This document shows positions 51,296 through 60,531 of a stretch of 64,000 bases of DNA, piece by piece. Source of the stretch: SAR86 cluster bacterium AG-447-A08 (lineage in GTDB: Bacteria > Pseudomonadota > Gammaproteobacteria > Magnimaribacterales > Magnimaribacteraceae). Below the pieces are notes generated by a model. That model saw nothing but the letters and a program-made list of their open reading frames with translations, searched no databases and was not told the DNA's origin. Location: the NCBI GenBank assembly GCA_003212335.1, contig QCQA01000002.1:62001-126000 (forward strand), in the 5' to 3' direction. Numbering within the stretch: position 1 is the stretch's first letter; every line of letters begins with the position of its first letter. The translations under genes and the position numbers were made by a program.

Positions 51296-53386
51296 TTAAT
51301 TTAGTCCTCTTTTTTTAAGAAGCGGTTCAATTTCAGGCTCTTTTCCTCTAAAGCGAATATATTGAGTCATTAAATCATCTGTATTACCTGCTGAGTAAAC
51401 ATATTTTTTAAGTTTATCTGCAGTTTCTTTATCAAATAATCCTTTTTCTTTAAAAGCCTCAAAAGCATCTGCTTCTAATACTTCAGTCCATAGATAGCTG
51501 TAGTAACCAGAAGAATAGCCACCAGCAAAAATGTGTCCAAAATAAGTACTTCTGTATCTGCTCTCTATTTGTGGAATGAGACCTAACTCCTTTAATGTTT
51601 CATCTTCAAATTTATCGATATCTTCTATTTGACCTTCATTTGTATGATAAGCCATATCCAAATGAGCAGCCGCTACATATTCAGTGGTTGCAAAGCCTTC
51701 GTTGAAAGTACCAGAAGCTGATATTTTATTTAGTAATTCATCTGGAATGGTCTCACCTGTTTCATAATGTTTTGCAAAGGTTTTTATAACTTCTGGTTCC
51801 CTTGCCCAGTTTTCCATCATCTGAGAGGGAAATTCCACGTAATCTCTAGTAACTGAAGTACCTGACAGGCTAGGGTATTGGGCATCAGATAATAAACCAT
51901 GCAAACCATGACCAAACTCATGAAATAGTGTTTCTACTTGTTCAAAAGAAAGAAGTGAAACGCCATCTATATTTTTTGGAGGAAAGTTGCATACGTTTAC
52001 AACTATAGGAATGATTTCTCCGTTAAATTTACTTTGACTTCTGAAGGTATTCATCCATGCTCCTCCACCTTTATTCGGTCTCAGAGTAAAATCCGTATAA
52101 AAGATACCGATTACCTTTTTCTTGGAATCTTCCACGATAAAAGATCTTATATTGTCACGATATTTTGGTAGATCATTTTTTTCTGTAAAAGTTATATCAA
52201 ATAATCTTTCTGCTACATCAAAAGCTCCCTTGAGTACATTTTCTTCGCTGAAATATGGTTTTACCTCTTCTTCTGTAAAATCATATTGTTCTTGTCTAAG
52301 TTTTTCAGCATAGTGCCACCAATCCCATGCGGCGAGTTCAAAGTTACCTCCCTCCTCGGATATCAATTTTTGCATAGATTCAACTTCACCTTTGGCTTTT
52401 TCGACACCCGGATTCCAAATCGTCTGCAGAAGTTTATTCACGTTCTGAGGCGATTTAGCCATAGTATTGTCTAAGACATAGTCTGAATGACTCTCGAAAC
52501 CCATCATCGCAGCCTTTTCTTTTCTTAAAGCTACCATGTCAGCAATTATTTTTTTGTTGTCAAAGCTATTGTCATTATCTCCTCTTTGGATATAAGCATT
52601 GTATAGCTCTTCCCTAAGTTCTCTCTTTGTTGAATAAGTTAGAAAAGGATACATACTTACACGTGTAGGTTTAAAAACCCATTTCCCTTTTTTTCCTTCT
52701 GACTCAGCTAACAACGCAGCTTGTCTAATTTCTTCTTCAGGAAGTCCATCTAAATCTTTTTCATACTCAACAACCATACTGTATGAATTGGTTTCTTTAA
52801 GAACATTTTGATCAAATTGAACAGATAATGAAGATAAAGAACTATTGATTTGAGTTAATCTATCCATAGAATTCTGATCAAGCTTGGCACCAGAGCGTAC
52901 AAATCTTTTATAAGTTTCTTCTAAGAGTCTATTTTGCTCTACAGATAGACCTAATGAGTTTCTCTTTTCATGTAAGACCTCAATTCGATTAAATAAGTTT
53001 TTATTCAATAGGATGGTGTCATTGTGAGCAGATAATCTTGGGCTCATCTTCATAGCCAAAGCATCCATATCATCATCGGTATTTGATCCCAGAAGATTAA
53101 AAAAAACATTTGCTACCTTGTCTAGAGTTTCACCTGAAGCTTCCAAAGCTTCGATTGTATTTTTGAAGGAAGGTTCATCCTTATTCTCAGCAATAGATAT
53201 AATTTCATTATTGTGTTCTTCCATTCCGATTTCGAAGGCGGGTTCATAATGGCTGAACTTTATTGAGTCAAAAGGGGGGATCTTAAATGGAGTTTCGTAT
53301 TCACTTAAAAATGGGTTCATAGAATTATCCTTGTTAGTACAACTGAAAATAAAAAGTATGAGTAGAGGAAAGAACTTTCTAAACAT
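51296..53386 (-). CDS. dcp: M3 family peptidyl-dipeptidase Dcp-like, lipoprotein
   Basis: A 696-residue zinc oligopeptidase. The zinc site is H489-E490-xx-H493 in LFHEFGHGLHG, with E518 in DYVEFPSQ as third ligand. The length and the order of helices match peptidyl-dipeptidase Dcp/oligopeptidase A. The N-terminus has a lipobox ending SC at C16, so unlike E. coli Dcp it is probably a periplasmic lipoprotein. It would clip dipeptides from short peptides and supply nitrogen. It is divergent from the small membrane gene at 53444. Confidence 0.9.
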   Translation of the reverse strand: MFRKFFPLLILFIFSCTNKDNSMNPFLSEYETPFKIPPFDSIKFSHYEPAFEIGMEEHNNEIISIAENKDEPSFKNTIEALEASGETLDKVANVFFNLLGSNTDDDMDALAMKMSPRLSAHNDTILLNKNLFNRIEVLHEKRNSLGLSVEQNRLLEETYKRFVRSGAKLDQNSMDRLTQINSSLSSLSVQFDQNVLKETNSYSMVVEYEKDLDGLPEEEIRQAALLAESEGKKGKWVFKPTRVSMYPFLTYSTKRELREELYNAYIQRGDNDNSFDNKKIIADMVALRKEKAAMMGFESHSDYVLDNTMAKSPQNVNKLLQTIWNPGVEKAKGEVESMQKLISEEGGNFELAAWDWWHYAEKLRQEQYDFTEEEVKPYFSEENVLKGAFDVAERLFDITFTEKNDLPKYRDNIRSFIVEDSKKKVIGIFYTDFTLRPNKGGGAWMNTFRSQSKFNGEIIPIVVNVCNFPPKNIDGVSLLSFEQVETLFHEFGHGLHGLLSDAQYPSLSGTSVTRDYVEFPSQMMENWAREPEVIKTFAKHYETGETIPDELLNKISASGTFNEGFATTEYVAAAHLDMAYHTNEGQIEDIDKFEDETLKELGLIPQIESRYRSTYFGHIFAGGYSSGYYSYLWTEVLEADAFEAFKEKGLFDKETADKLKKYVYSAGNTDDLMTQYIRFRGKEPEIEPLLKKRGLN

Positions 53387-53443
53387 GCCACAATATTACT
53401 TAAATATCCTCTCAAGTGAATAAATATTTTAGTATGTAGCGGA

Positions 53444-53728
53444 ATGTTCAATCTAGCTTTTCTTTTTTCTGTAATCAAACGTGCTTTTGGTGTTGGCCTG
53501 TTAGCGCTAAACTATCTAAGTTACGGTTTAATGATAAAACTCGCTGCCGATCCTAGCCTGTCCGCATTTGAGCGTATTATCTACCCAGCTTTAATATGGT
53601 TAATTGGTTGGGTTTTTGTGATAGCTGGAATTTATTTAGCAGGACCTGAATTAGTAGCAAAAATGAAGGATTTATTTTTGATATTTAAAAATAAGATAAT
53701 AAACACTAAAGATGATAAACAAACTTGA
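53444..53728 (+). CDS. Small membrane protein of unknown function
   Basis: A 94-residue protein with about two or three helices (roughly 5-30 and 44-66) and a basic C-terminus rich in lysine. No family was recognised. It overlaps the start of the VOC gene by 17 bases in another frame, which suggests coupling. It is in the divergent position next to the peptidase gene. Confidence 0.6.
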   Translation: MFNLAFLFSVIKRAFGVGLLALNYLSYGLMIKLAADPSLSAFERIIYPALIWLIGWVFVIAGIYLAGPELVAKMKDLFLIFKNKIINTKDDKQT

Positions 53729-54557
53729 TCACCTAATAGTTTCAGTTGAAAACATATCTGAAGCTGAAAAGAATTACTCTAAATTATTCGGAATAGATCC
53801 AGTTTGGAGAGGAGAGCATTCTGAGCTAGGCACAATCAATTCAATTTTTAATTTTAATAATACTTATTTTGAACTTTTAGCAGCGAATGGGGATGGATTT
53901 GGAGCACAACTTGTTAATAAATCAATTGAAGAGAATGGCGAAGGGTTAACTGGTATTGTCTTGGGTTCTGAAGACCTAGAAGAAACTAGAGATCAACTAT
54001 TAGAACAGGGTATCGATTTTGGAAATATTTCTCTGGGTGAAGGTAAAGATTTTGACAGTGGGAAGATTAGGAGATGGAAGAACTTATTTCTTCCAGACAA
54101 TCTAACAAGAGGTTTGTTTTCTTTTTTGATTGAGCATACAGAAGGAGATTTACCTATGCCAGGAAGCTTTCCAGCTTCATCAGTTCATAAGCTAGACCAT
54201 GTTGTGATCAATACAAATGATCCAGAAGGTTTTATACAAGTTTATGAGAAGACCTATGGAATAAGGCTTGCACTAGATCAAACAGTTGAAAAATGGGGCG
54301 GTAGGATGCTTTTTTTTAGGCTTAATAAAACTACTATTGAGGTAATTGCTAAAGAGGATGGAAAAGAAAAACAAGATAAACTCTGGGGTCTTGCTTGGGA
54401 TGTTGAGGATCTAAATGCAACACACACAAGACTTATTAAAGAGGGATTTGACATTACTCCAGTGAAAGAAGGTAGAAAACCCAATACACTTGTTGCTACA
54501 GTAAAATCTCGTACTCACAATATTCCTACTCTTCTTATTGAACATCTTGCTTCTTAA
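53712..54557 (+). CDS. Glyoxalase-like VOC protein with two modules
   Basis: A 281-residue protein with two vicinal-oxygen-chelate halves: NKLDHLIVSVENISEAEKNYSKLFG (in part) at the start and HKLDHVVINTNDPEGFIQVYEKTYG in the second. It matches the glyoxalase-like domain proteins of unknown substrate. The first half ends with DFGNISLGEGKDFDSGKIRRWK, the second with a strand bearing EVIAKED. Metal ligands are not all obvious. It shares its first 17 bases with the gene before and its end overlaps the convergent TIGR02206 gene by 23 bases. Confidence 0.8.
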   Translation: MINKLDHLIVSVENISEAEKNYSKLFGIDPVWRGEHSELGTINSIFNFNNTYFELLAANGDGFGAQLVNKSIEENGEGLTGIVLGSEDLEETRDQLLEQGIDFGNISLGEGKDFDSGKIRRWKNLFLPDNLTRGLFSFLIEHTEGDLPMPGSFPASSVHKLDHVVINTNDPEGFIQVYEKTYGIRLALDQTVEKWGGRMLFFRLNKTTIEVIAKEDGKEKQDKLWGLAWDVEDLNATHTRLIKEGFDITPVKEGRKPNTLVATVKSRTHNIPTLLIEHLAS

Positions 54558-55245
54558 ATTGATCGTAGACCCAATAAGGCGAATAGATTAAATAAAATAC
54601 AATAATACCTAGAAAAATAAGGACCGGGATATGCATCGGTGGATCTGGGAAAAGATCTAATAAACTTTCCCCTACAGGCTTAACTCCTAAATACCAATAG
54701 TTTGCGGGAGGACCAACAATTTTATTGACTAAATAAATCACGGGTAAAGTCACTAAGGAAAAAACAATACCGTTTTTTACAGATGCTAGCGTTGGTCTAT
54801 TTTTTAAGCTCAAACATGCAAAGACTATAGCTATGATTAAAAGACCATGGCCGAAAAAAAATAATATATATTGTGGATCTGGGAAGGCTTTAGGCACGTC
54901 AGGAGTTAATAGAGCATTGATGCCTCCGCCAATTCCCCAAAAAAATGATACTTCAAAGAATAGTCTCTTTTCGGTTAATAAAAATATACCTATGAAGATG
55001 GTTGAAAGATTACACATGTGAATTGGAATTAATCTGGCCCAAGGGAAATCCATAGCATAATGCCATATGAATGGTTTTATTAATTCTAAACAAATAGCAG
55101 AACAACCTAAGATTTTTGCCACAAGTAATTTTTCTTCATGACTTTTATTCTTTATTGTTGCAGGGAAGATAAAGGCTATTGATATAATAATAATGAGAGT
55201 AACAATATGAGAGTTACCAAACATTATAAAAGGCTGAGCTTCCAT
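54535..55245 (-). CDS. TIGR02206 (YwaF-like) integral membrane protein
   Basis: A 236-residue protein with about seven membrane helices. It has the family phrases RLIPIHMCNLSTIFIG (about 90-105), FFWGIGGGINALLTPD, FFGHGLLIIAI and PANYWYLGVKP. The family is conserved but has no established function. It is leftward and overlaps the VOC gene tail; a 62-base divergent gap separates it from the Npt-like transporter. Confidence 0.82.
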   Translation of the reverse strand: MEAQPFIMFGNSHIVTLIIIISIAFIFPATIKNKSHEEKLLVAKILGCSAICLELIKPFIWHYAMDFPWARLIPIHMCNLSTIFIGIFLLTEKRLFFEVSFFWGIGGGINALLTPDVPKAFPDPQYILFFFGHGLLIIAIVFACLSLKNRPTLASVKNGIVFSLVTLPVIYLVNKIVGPPANYWYLGVKPVGESLLDLFPDPPMHIPVLIFLGIIVFYLIYSPYWVYDQFKKQDVQ

Positions 55246-55307
55246 CAGAAGAGTATAAAAATTAATCCAGTATTGTGATAGTCGATATTAAAAATTTAGA
55301 TGTATAA

Positions 55308-56576
55308 ATGAGTAATAATTCTGTAAGTTTTTTTCCTAGTATAGAAAAAAAAGAAGTTTTTACACTATTAAAAGCGTTTCTCTTTTTTTTCTTTGTATTA
55401 GCATCGTGGTATGCATTACGTCCAGTTAGGAATGAATTAGCTGTACAAGGAGGTATCTATAATCTCCCATGGTTGCTCATGGGTGTAATGCTGGCCATGT
55501 TAATAATCAATCCTATCTACTCTTGGTTAGTTTCAAGAATAAGTCAGAATAAAATTATCTTGTACATCTATTCTTTCTTTATTCTTAATTTAATTATCTT
55601 TTTGTCATTATGGTCTTTTACAGGTGAAGAAGGGAGGATTTGGACAGGTAGGGCATTCTATATATGGGCTAATGTTTATTCTTTCTTCGTGGTCTCGATT
55701 TTTTGGGTCACCATGATTAATTTTTTTGACCACACGGATTCAAAAAGATTTTTTGGAATTATAAGTGCTGGGGGATCTTTAGGAGCTTTCTTTGGGTCAT
55801 CGGTAGCAAGATACTTTTCAACAGAAATATGTGGAAACACTTCTATATCTGATTTAGGCCCCATGAGTCTCATAATCTTCTCAATCTTTTCTCTTTTATT
55901 TGCGATTTATTTTTCAAGATCTTTCAAGCCCACTCGAATAGAAGCAGATGCATCTGAGGAAATAGGGGGGTCTAGTTTGGAGGCAGTTCAAAATATTTTT
56001 AAAGATCCTGCTATTAGAAATTTAGGTATCTATGTTGTTCTCTTCACTATGTTGATGACCACATCGTGGATGATCTCACTTGGAATAGTAGAAGAATGGT
56101 CCAATGATCCTTGTGAGAGGACAGGTCTTTTTGCAAGGATAGAACAAATTGTTACTCCTTTAACTTTAATAATGCAGGTCTTTCTGGCATCTTACGTTTT
56201 AAGAAAGATCGGAAGCTTAACTGTTTTAACCATTTATGGTTTGTTGTTTGCAATGGCTTTTATGGCTTACTCATTTTTTCCAAATATTACGACAGTTATG
56301 ATGGTTGTAATTAGTTTGAGAATTTTTGAATATGGTCTTAACAAGCCTACTAGAGAATCAATTTACACTAAACTTAAGCAACAGGATCGATACAAATCAA
56401 CTGTCTTCATTGACACCTTCCTTGCTCGATCTGGTGATGTAATTGGAGGATGGTTTGTGAGAGGGTTGGTCGGCACTGGTATTGCAGTTTTATCTGTTAC
56501 ATGGGCTGCGTTACCTTTTGCAATGCTAATTTCATTTATGGGCTTGAAAATACACCAAACTACAAATAATGAGTGA
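55308..56576 (+). CDS. Npt1/Npt2 (TlcC)-like nucleotide transporter family protein
   Basis: A 422-residue, 12-helix carrier. YALRPVRNELAVQGG (about 40-54), NLPWLLMGVML, the FWVTMINFFDHTDSKRFFGI region and AGGSLGAFFGSS are characteristic of the ATP/ADP translocase-like (TlcC) proteins found in free-living proteobacteria, relatives of the plastid/Rickettsia exchangers. In free-living cells nucleotide exchange has not been shown, so the real cargo is uncertain. Its last eight bases overlap the start of the Rieske gene. Confidence 0.75.
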   Translation: MSNNSVSFFPSIEKKEVFTLLKAFLFFFFVLASWYALRPVRNELAVQGGIYNLPWLLMGVMLAMLIINPIYSWLVSRISQNKIILYIYSFFILNLIIFLSLWSFTGEEGRIWTGRAFYIWANVYSFFVVSIFWVTMINFFDHTDSKRFFGIISAGGSLGAFFGSSVARYFSTEICGNTSISDLGPMSLIIFSIFSLLFAIYFSRSFKPTRIEADASEEIGGSSLEAVQNIFKDPAIRNLGIYVVLFTMLMTTSWMISLGIVEEWSNDPCERTGLFARIEQIVTPLTLIMQVFLASYVLRKIGSLTVLTIYGLLFAMAFMAYSFFPNITTVMMVVISLRIFEYGLNKPTRESIYTKLKQQDRYKSTVFIDTFLARSGDVIGGWFVRGLVGTGIAVLSVTWAALPFAMLISFMGLKIHQTTNNE

Positions 56577-56886
56577 AGAATTTATTCAGGTAGCTGATAT
56601 AACTGACATTGAAATCAATCAGTCTCAAACTGTACAAATTGAAGGGATAGATATTCTCATTTGCCATACGACTAATGGTATTTTTGCTGTTGAAGACAAA
56701 TGTACCCACGCAGATATTCCCCTGTGTGGTGGCCAGATAATAGATAATTACATCACTTGCCCGGTTCACGGTGCTGTATTTGATTTAACTGATGGATCTG
56801 TACACTCGCCGCCGGCTTTTGAGGATTTACAGACCTTTGAAGTTTTGCTTGAGGATACTTCAATTAGTGTTAAAAAACCTTTTTAG
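56569..56886 (+). CDS. Rieske [2Fe-2S] ferredoxin
   Basis: A 105-residue ferredoxin of the dioxygenase-type Rieske fold. The cluster ligands are C45 and H47 (CTHADIPLCGG) and C64 and H67 (CPVHGAVFDL). Such proteins pass electrons to Rieske oxygenases or nitrite reductase. The closest oxygenase candidate on this strand is absent, and its reductase is unknown. It overlaps the carrier gene by eight bases (ATGAGTGA) and ends 16 bases before the crotonase gene. Confidence 0.9.
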   Translation: MSEEFIQVADITDIEINQSQTVQIEGIDILICHTTNGIFAVEDKCTHADIPLCGGQIIDNYITCPVHGAVFDLTDGSVHSPPAFEDLQTFEVLLEDTSISVKKPF

Positions 56887-56902
56887 AGGTAACATTTAAT
56901 TC

Positions 56903-57733
56903 ATGAGTTATAAATTTATTGAATGCACTGAACCTGAAGCTTCAGTTAGGCGTATCATTTTAAATAGACCTGACAAAAGGAATGCGCTTTGTAATCCTTT
57001 AAGAAAGGAACTATTTGATTGTTTGGAGAAGTTTGATGCTGATCCGAATGTAAAAGCTATTATAATTTCAGGAAATGGGTCATGTTTCTGCGCTGGTTAC
57101 GATCTTTCCTATGATAACAGTGAAGATCTACCTTACCATTCATCTAAAACAGATGGATTCTGGCCCCGTCACGTAGTTGAAGGTGCTTTCAAGATATGGG
57201 ACCTTTCCACTCCTGTAATTGCACAAGTCCACGGTTATTGTCTTGCCGGAGGAACAGAACTAGCTGCTTCCTGTGATCTTGTTTATGTAACAGATGATGC
57301 GGAAATAGGGTACCCAGTAGTAAGATCCATGAGTCCTCCCGATAATCAATTTTTTCCATGGCTATTGGGAATGAGAAATGCAATGGAAATGATGCTTACA
57401 GGTGAATCTATGACAGGCAAGGAAGCTGCAGCTAACGGATTTGCTAATAAATCATTTTCATCTCAAACTATTTCTGAGGAAGTAGAAAAAATTGCTAGTA
57501 AGATTGCAAAAGTACCAGCTGACATACAGGCAATTAATAAAAGAGCCGTACATAGGCAAATGGAAATTATGGGAATGAGAGACGGCATAAGAGTAGGAAC
57601 TGAATTACAAGCTTTAGCTATGCATAGTAGGTCTACCAGAGACCATTTAAAAGAATTATCTTCCGGTTTAAAAGAAGCCCTTACCAAACGAGATAAAGAA
57701 TTTGGTGATTACAGAACAAAAGATAAAGGCTAG
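56903..57733 (+). CDS. Enoyl-CoA hydratase/isomerase family (crotonase)
   Basis: A 276-residue crotonase-fold protein. The oxyanion loops are NGSCFCAGYDL (about 55-65) and YCLAGGTELAASCDLVY (about 112-128). Family members hydrate enoyl-CoA, isomerise or hydrolyse acyl-CoA esters. The glutamates of classical enoyl-CoA hydratase are not both obvious (the second loop has ELAASCD), so the reaction is uncertain. It ends inside the start of the next lipoprotein gene, a 32-base overlap. Confidence 0.85.
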   Translation: MSYKFIECTEPEASVRRIILNRPDKRNALCNPLRKELFDCLEKFDADPNVKAIIISGNGSCFCAGYDLSYDNSEDLPYHSSKTDGFWPRHVVEGAFKIWDLSTPVIAQVHGYCLAGGTELAASCDLVYVTDDAEIGYPVVRSMSPPDNQFFPWLLGMRNAMEMMLTGESMTGKEAAANGFANKSFSSQTISEEVEKIASKIAKVPADIQAINKRAVHRQMEIMGMRDGIRVGTELQALAMHSRSTRDHLKELSSGLKEALTKRDKEFGDYRTKDKG

Positions 57734-58070
57734 TTTTACAATCCTTATAATCACTCTTTTCATGAGCGCTTGTTCAGATGCTTCTCAAAATAAAGGTGCT
57801 TCCTGGAAGGGGGCACTCAATTTTATGCATGTCACCAAAGATTCAATGCAAATGACTTACTCAGTTGATGTAATGGGTCAAAAGGTTTTCCTTGATGGTT
57901 ATTACGAAATTACCCTAAAGAATACTGATGAAGTGATATTTAGATTAGCAGTCGATGAACTTGAATTTGGTATTCGAGATGATGGTGTGCCTTTTTGTAG
58001 AATTTGGGGTGAAGTTGATGAAACTAGTATCAAGAGTTATTTATATGCTTTAGATTGTATAGCTCTTTAA
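57702..58070 (+). CDS. Small lipoprotein of unknown function
   Basis: A 122-residue protein with a hydrophobic signal and a lipobox ending FMSAC at about residue 24, followed by SDASQ, so it should be a membrane-anchored lipoprotein. The start is TTG at 57702 or GTG at 57705, both inside the crotonase gene (32-base overlap), which is why it is easy to miss. The mature part is beta-rich with a VDVMGQKVFLDGYYEITL stretch. It converges with the hydroxylase gene after three bases. Confidence 0.7.
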   Translation: MVITEQKIKASFTILIITLFMSACSDASQNKGASWKGALNFMHVTKDSMQMTYSVDVMGQKVFLDGYYEITLKNTDEVIFRLAVDELEFGIRDDGVPFCRIWGEVDETSIKSYLYALDCIAL

Positions 58071-58073
58071 TTT

Positions 58074-59588
58074 TTAAAGATTTATTCTTATTTTTAAGTC
58101 ATTTATTAGTTCTTCAAGAGATACATCAGAGGTTGTAGAACCAAAAATATATCTATCAGGCCTTACAAGGTAAGTTGTACCTTCTTTCATAAATGATTTA
58201 AGCCAAGAATTTTCTTCTATATATTCTTTTTTAAGGATCAAAGTTTTACATCCCAATAGATCAAGAAATTTTTGATTATCTTTACTTAGGCTAAATTTAG
58301 ATTTCGATATTAAAGTAAAGTTATCACCTAAAATATGGTCCATTCGTTTAACTATTTTTTTATTAAGATATTCCACAGGTTGAGGAAATATTTCTCCAGA
58401 GTGCATTGTTTCATTTGCTTTTCCACCAAAGAAAAATCCACTCGAAAGATTAGGTAAAATAAAAGAACCATAACCCTTGTTTACTAGGTCTTGGGGAACC
58501 TTGTTTGGGTCCTCAGTTTCTGCATAAGCTTCCATCAATTCACCTATACCTGCAGAATTTTTCACAACAAATTTAGAATGAGGTATTCTTTCTTCTTCAT
58601 ATGTTTCTAGCAATTTTTCATTTAATTCATTCTTAATTGTGCAAGCTATTTTCCATGACAAATTAACAGCATCTCTATATCCAGACATCATTCCCTCTCC
58701 CATAAAAGGAGGAGCTTGATGCGCAGCATCACCCATTAGAAAACAATTATCTTTTTTAAAATTTTTAGCGATTATTGAATGAAATTGATATACAGCTTTT
58801 CTTATAATTTTATATTCTTCTGGCTTTAACCATTTATAAATAAGTTTTTGTATATTACTTTCATCAAGAAACATTTCTTTATCTTCATGTTCGTGAATAA
58901 TGAATTCCCACCTTCGAAAGGGCAAATGTGAAGGTACAAATGTTGTTAGCCTTTCACTGTCGCATACCTGTAGCACCTGGTCTCCAAGAGTGTTTTCATT
59001 TCTTAGCTCAACATCTACAACTACCCAGTCTCGATTATAGTTTAGATCAATCTGCTCAATGTCTAGCTTTCTTCTCACTAAACTTGATCCGCCATCTGAA
59101 CCTATTAAATACCTGCAAGTAAATTCAATTTCTTCTTCTTCCTTTAAATTTAAAACTTTAATTCTATTTTCTTTATCTGCACAAATTAAATCTTTAAATT
59201 CGTGCTCTAATAAAACTTCAACTGCAGAGTTATCTAACTTTTCTCTGATAGCATGATCCGTATAGGGCTGATGAAATAGAGAAGATGGTGGCCATCCATT
59301 TTGTGATATAAGTCCTTGTAAATCTATTCCATTTCCAATTGTATTTAAGTTCTTATCAGTAAAACGAGCTCCACCTAAAACTGTACTATTTTCTTGATAG
59401 ATATGGTCAATACCTGCCAATTGAGAAATTCTAAATCCCTGGTCACTGATAGTTACTGCTCTAGGCAGATTGTAGACTTCCTTTTCTTTTTCTATGCCAA
59501 GAACTTTAATGCCATAAGATTCCAACAAAAGTGCAGTAATACTTCCTGTAGGGCCTAGCCCAACTATGATGACATCAAAATGATTCAT
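58074..59588 (-). CDS. FAD-dependent aromatic hydroxylase (MhpA-like)
   Basis: A 504-residue class A flavin monooxygenase. VIIVGLGPTGSITALLLESYG (in part) is the FAD dinucleotide fold, GADGG-type IGSDGGSSLVRRKL lies near 163, and LMGDAAHQAPPFMGEGMMSGYRDAVNL (in part) is the second FAD motif with its conserved DG/GD. These enzymes put a hydroxyl group next to a phenol or acid, as MhpA does on 3-(3-hydroxyphenyl)propionate. It is the last gene of the leftward run that starts at 62755, sharing one base with the GST gene. Confidence 0.9.
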   Translation of the reverse strand: MNHFDVIIVGLGPTGSITALLLESYGIKVLGIEKEKEVYNLPRAVTISDQGFRISQLAGIDHIYQENSTVLGGARFTDKNLNTIGNGIDLQGLISQNGWPPSSLFHQPYTDHAIREKLDNSAVEVLLEHEFKDLICADKENRIKVLNLKEEEEIEFTCRYLIGSDGGSSLVRRKLDIEQIDLNYNRDWVVVDVELRNENTLGDQVLQVCDSERLTTFVPSHLPFRRWEFIIHEHEDKEMFLDESNIQKLIYKWLKPEEYKIIRKAVYQFHSIIAKNFKKDNCFLMGDAAHQAPPFMGEGMMSGYRDAVNLSWKIACTIKNELNEKLLETYEEERIPHSKFVVKNSAGIGELMEAYAETEDPNKVPQDLVNKGYGSFILPNLSSGFFFGGKANETMHSGEIFPQPVEYLNKKIVKRMDHILGDNFTLISKSKFSLSKDNQKFLDLLGCKTLILKKEYIEENSWLKSFMKEGTTYLVRPDRYIFGSTTSDVSLEELINDLKIRINL

Positions 59589-60505
59589 TAAATCGACTTG
59601 CCAAGTTTCTTGTGTAAGGATTTTAGGAATAAATTTTGATCAATATATTCTTTTAGATCGCTGATTCCTCTTTCAAGATTCGGATTACTTTGAAAAACTA
59701 TTCCTTGTATAAAGCTTTGTCTTTTTTTTATTTTTGCATAATAAGCTTCAACGAATGGTTTATTTTTGAACAATAGATAAGACCAACCACACTCTTCTAG
59801 TCTATGTAATATGACTGACCAACTTATATCAGCTAGAGTGAATTTATCACCTATAAGCCATTGACCCTCAGAAGAGGATAGTTTGATTTCTAATTCAACT
59901 AAGTGAGAATTAAGATCTTTGAAAGAAGATCCTATAAGGTTTTTAATAGGGGCTAGTTTGAGAAAATTAATGCCAAATATCTTGAGCATCAAAAAAATTA
60001 CAACTCTTTGCCTTATTGGATGGAATATCAATCCTTTTAAAATCTCAAATACCGGAACATAACTTAACATTGTTGCAAAGAGTGGAAACGTTAAAGGTCC
60101 TATCGTATTGCCTGCATATTTTTTATGCTCTGTTACTGGATTTCCAACCATAGATGCCTTTTCTGTCCAGTAATCTATGGCAATTTGTATATCAGTTTCC
60201 TCGCTAACTTTATTATCCCTGGCATGATGAAAAATATATTTTATTTGTTCATGAGATTCATATATTGGTCTTCCTCTATGAAGCAAGACAGGAACTGTTG
60301 CACCTGGATTAATTTTTAAAAATTCTTTTGATGCAACTTCATATTTTCCAGTTTCAATAAGGTCTATATGCTTTGATACGTAATCTAACCCATTTTCAAA
60401 TAGACAAATTCTTACTTTTCTTGAACACAAAGAAAAATCATTATGATAAAGAATCCATTCAGATGAAGTTTCCTCCACTGTATAGTCTTGTAAGCCTATT
60501 GGCAT
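59588..60505 (-). CDS. Glutathione S-transferase family protein
   Basis: A 305-residue protein. The N-terminal thioredoxin fold starts WILYHNDFSLCSRKVRICLFENGLDY (in part), with a cysteine-serine pair CS at the place of the active-site Ser/Cys. KINPGATVPVLLHRGRPIYES (about 62-82) gives the cis-proline and the SNAIL-like glutathione-binding ES. The C-terminal helical domain has GQWLIGDKFTLADI near 220. It is about 80 residues longer than ordinary GSTs. In aromatic pathways GSTs isomerise maleylpyruvate or open rings; this is inferred from the operon. Confidence 0.85.
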   Translation of the reverse strand: MPIGLQDYTVEETSSEWILYHNDFSLCSRKVRICLFENGLDYVSKHIDLIETGKYEVASKEFLKINPGATVPVLLHRGRPIYESHEQIKYIFHHARDNKVSEETDIQIAIDYWTEKASMVGNPVTEHKKYAGNTIGPLTFPLFATMLSYVPVFEILKGLIFHPIRQRVVIFLMLKIFGINFLKLAPIKNLIGSSFKDLNSHLVELEIKLSSSEGQWLIGDKFTLADISWSVILHRLEECGWSYLLFKNKPFVEAYYAKIKKRQSFIQGIVFQSNPNLERGISDLKEYIDQNLFLKSLHKKLGKSI

Positions 60506-60531
60506 CCTTTAGAAAGAATCTGAAATAATAT

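Noticed and set aside
57702-57733. Frameshift between crotonase and lipoprotein
   Set aside because: The lipoprotein has its own signal peptide and lipobox and the crotonase ends at normal family length, so this is a true overlap.
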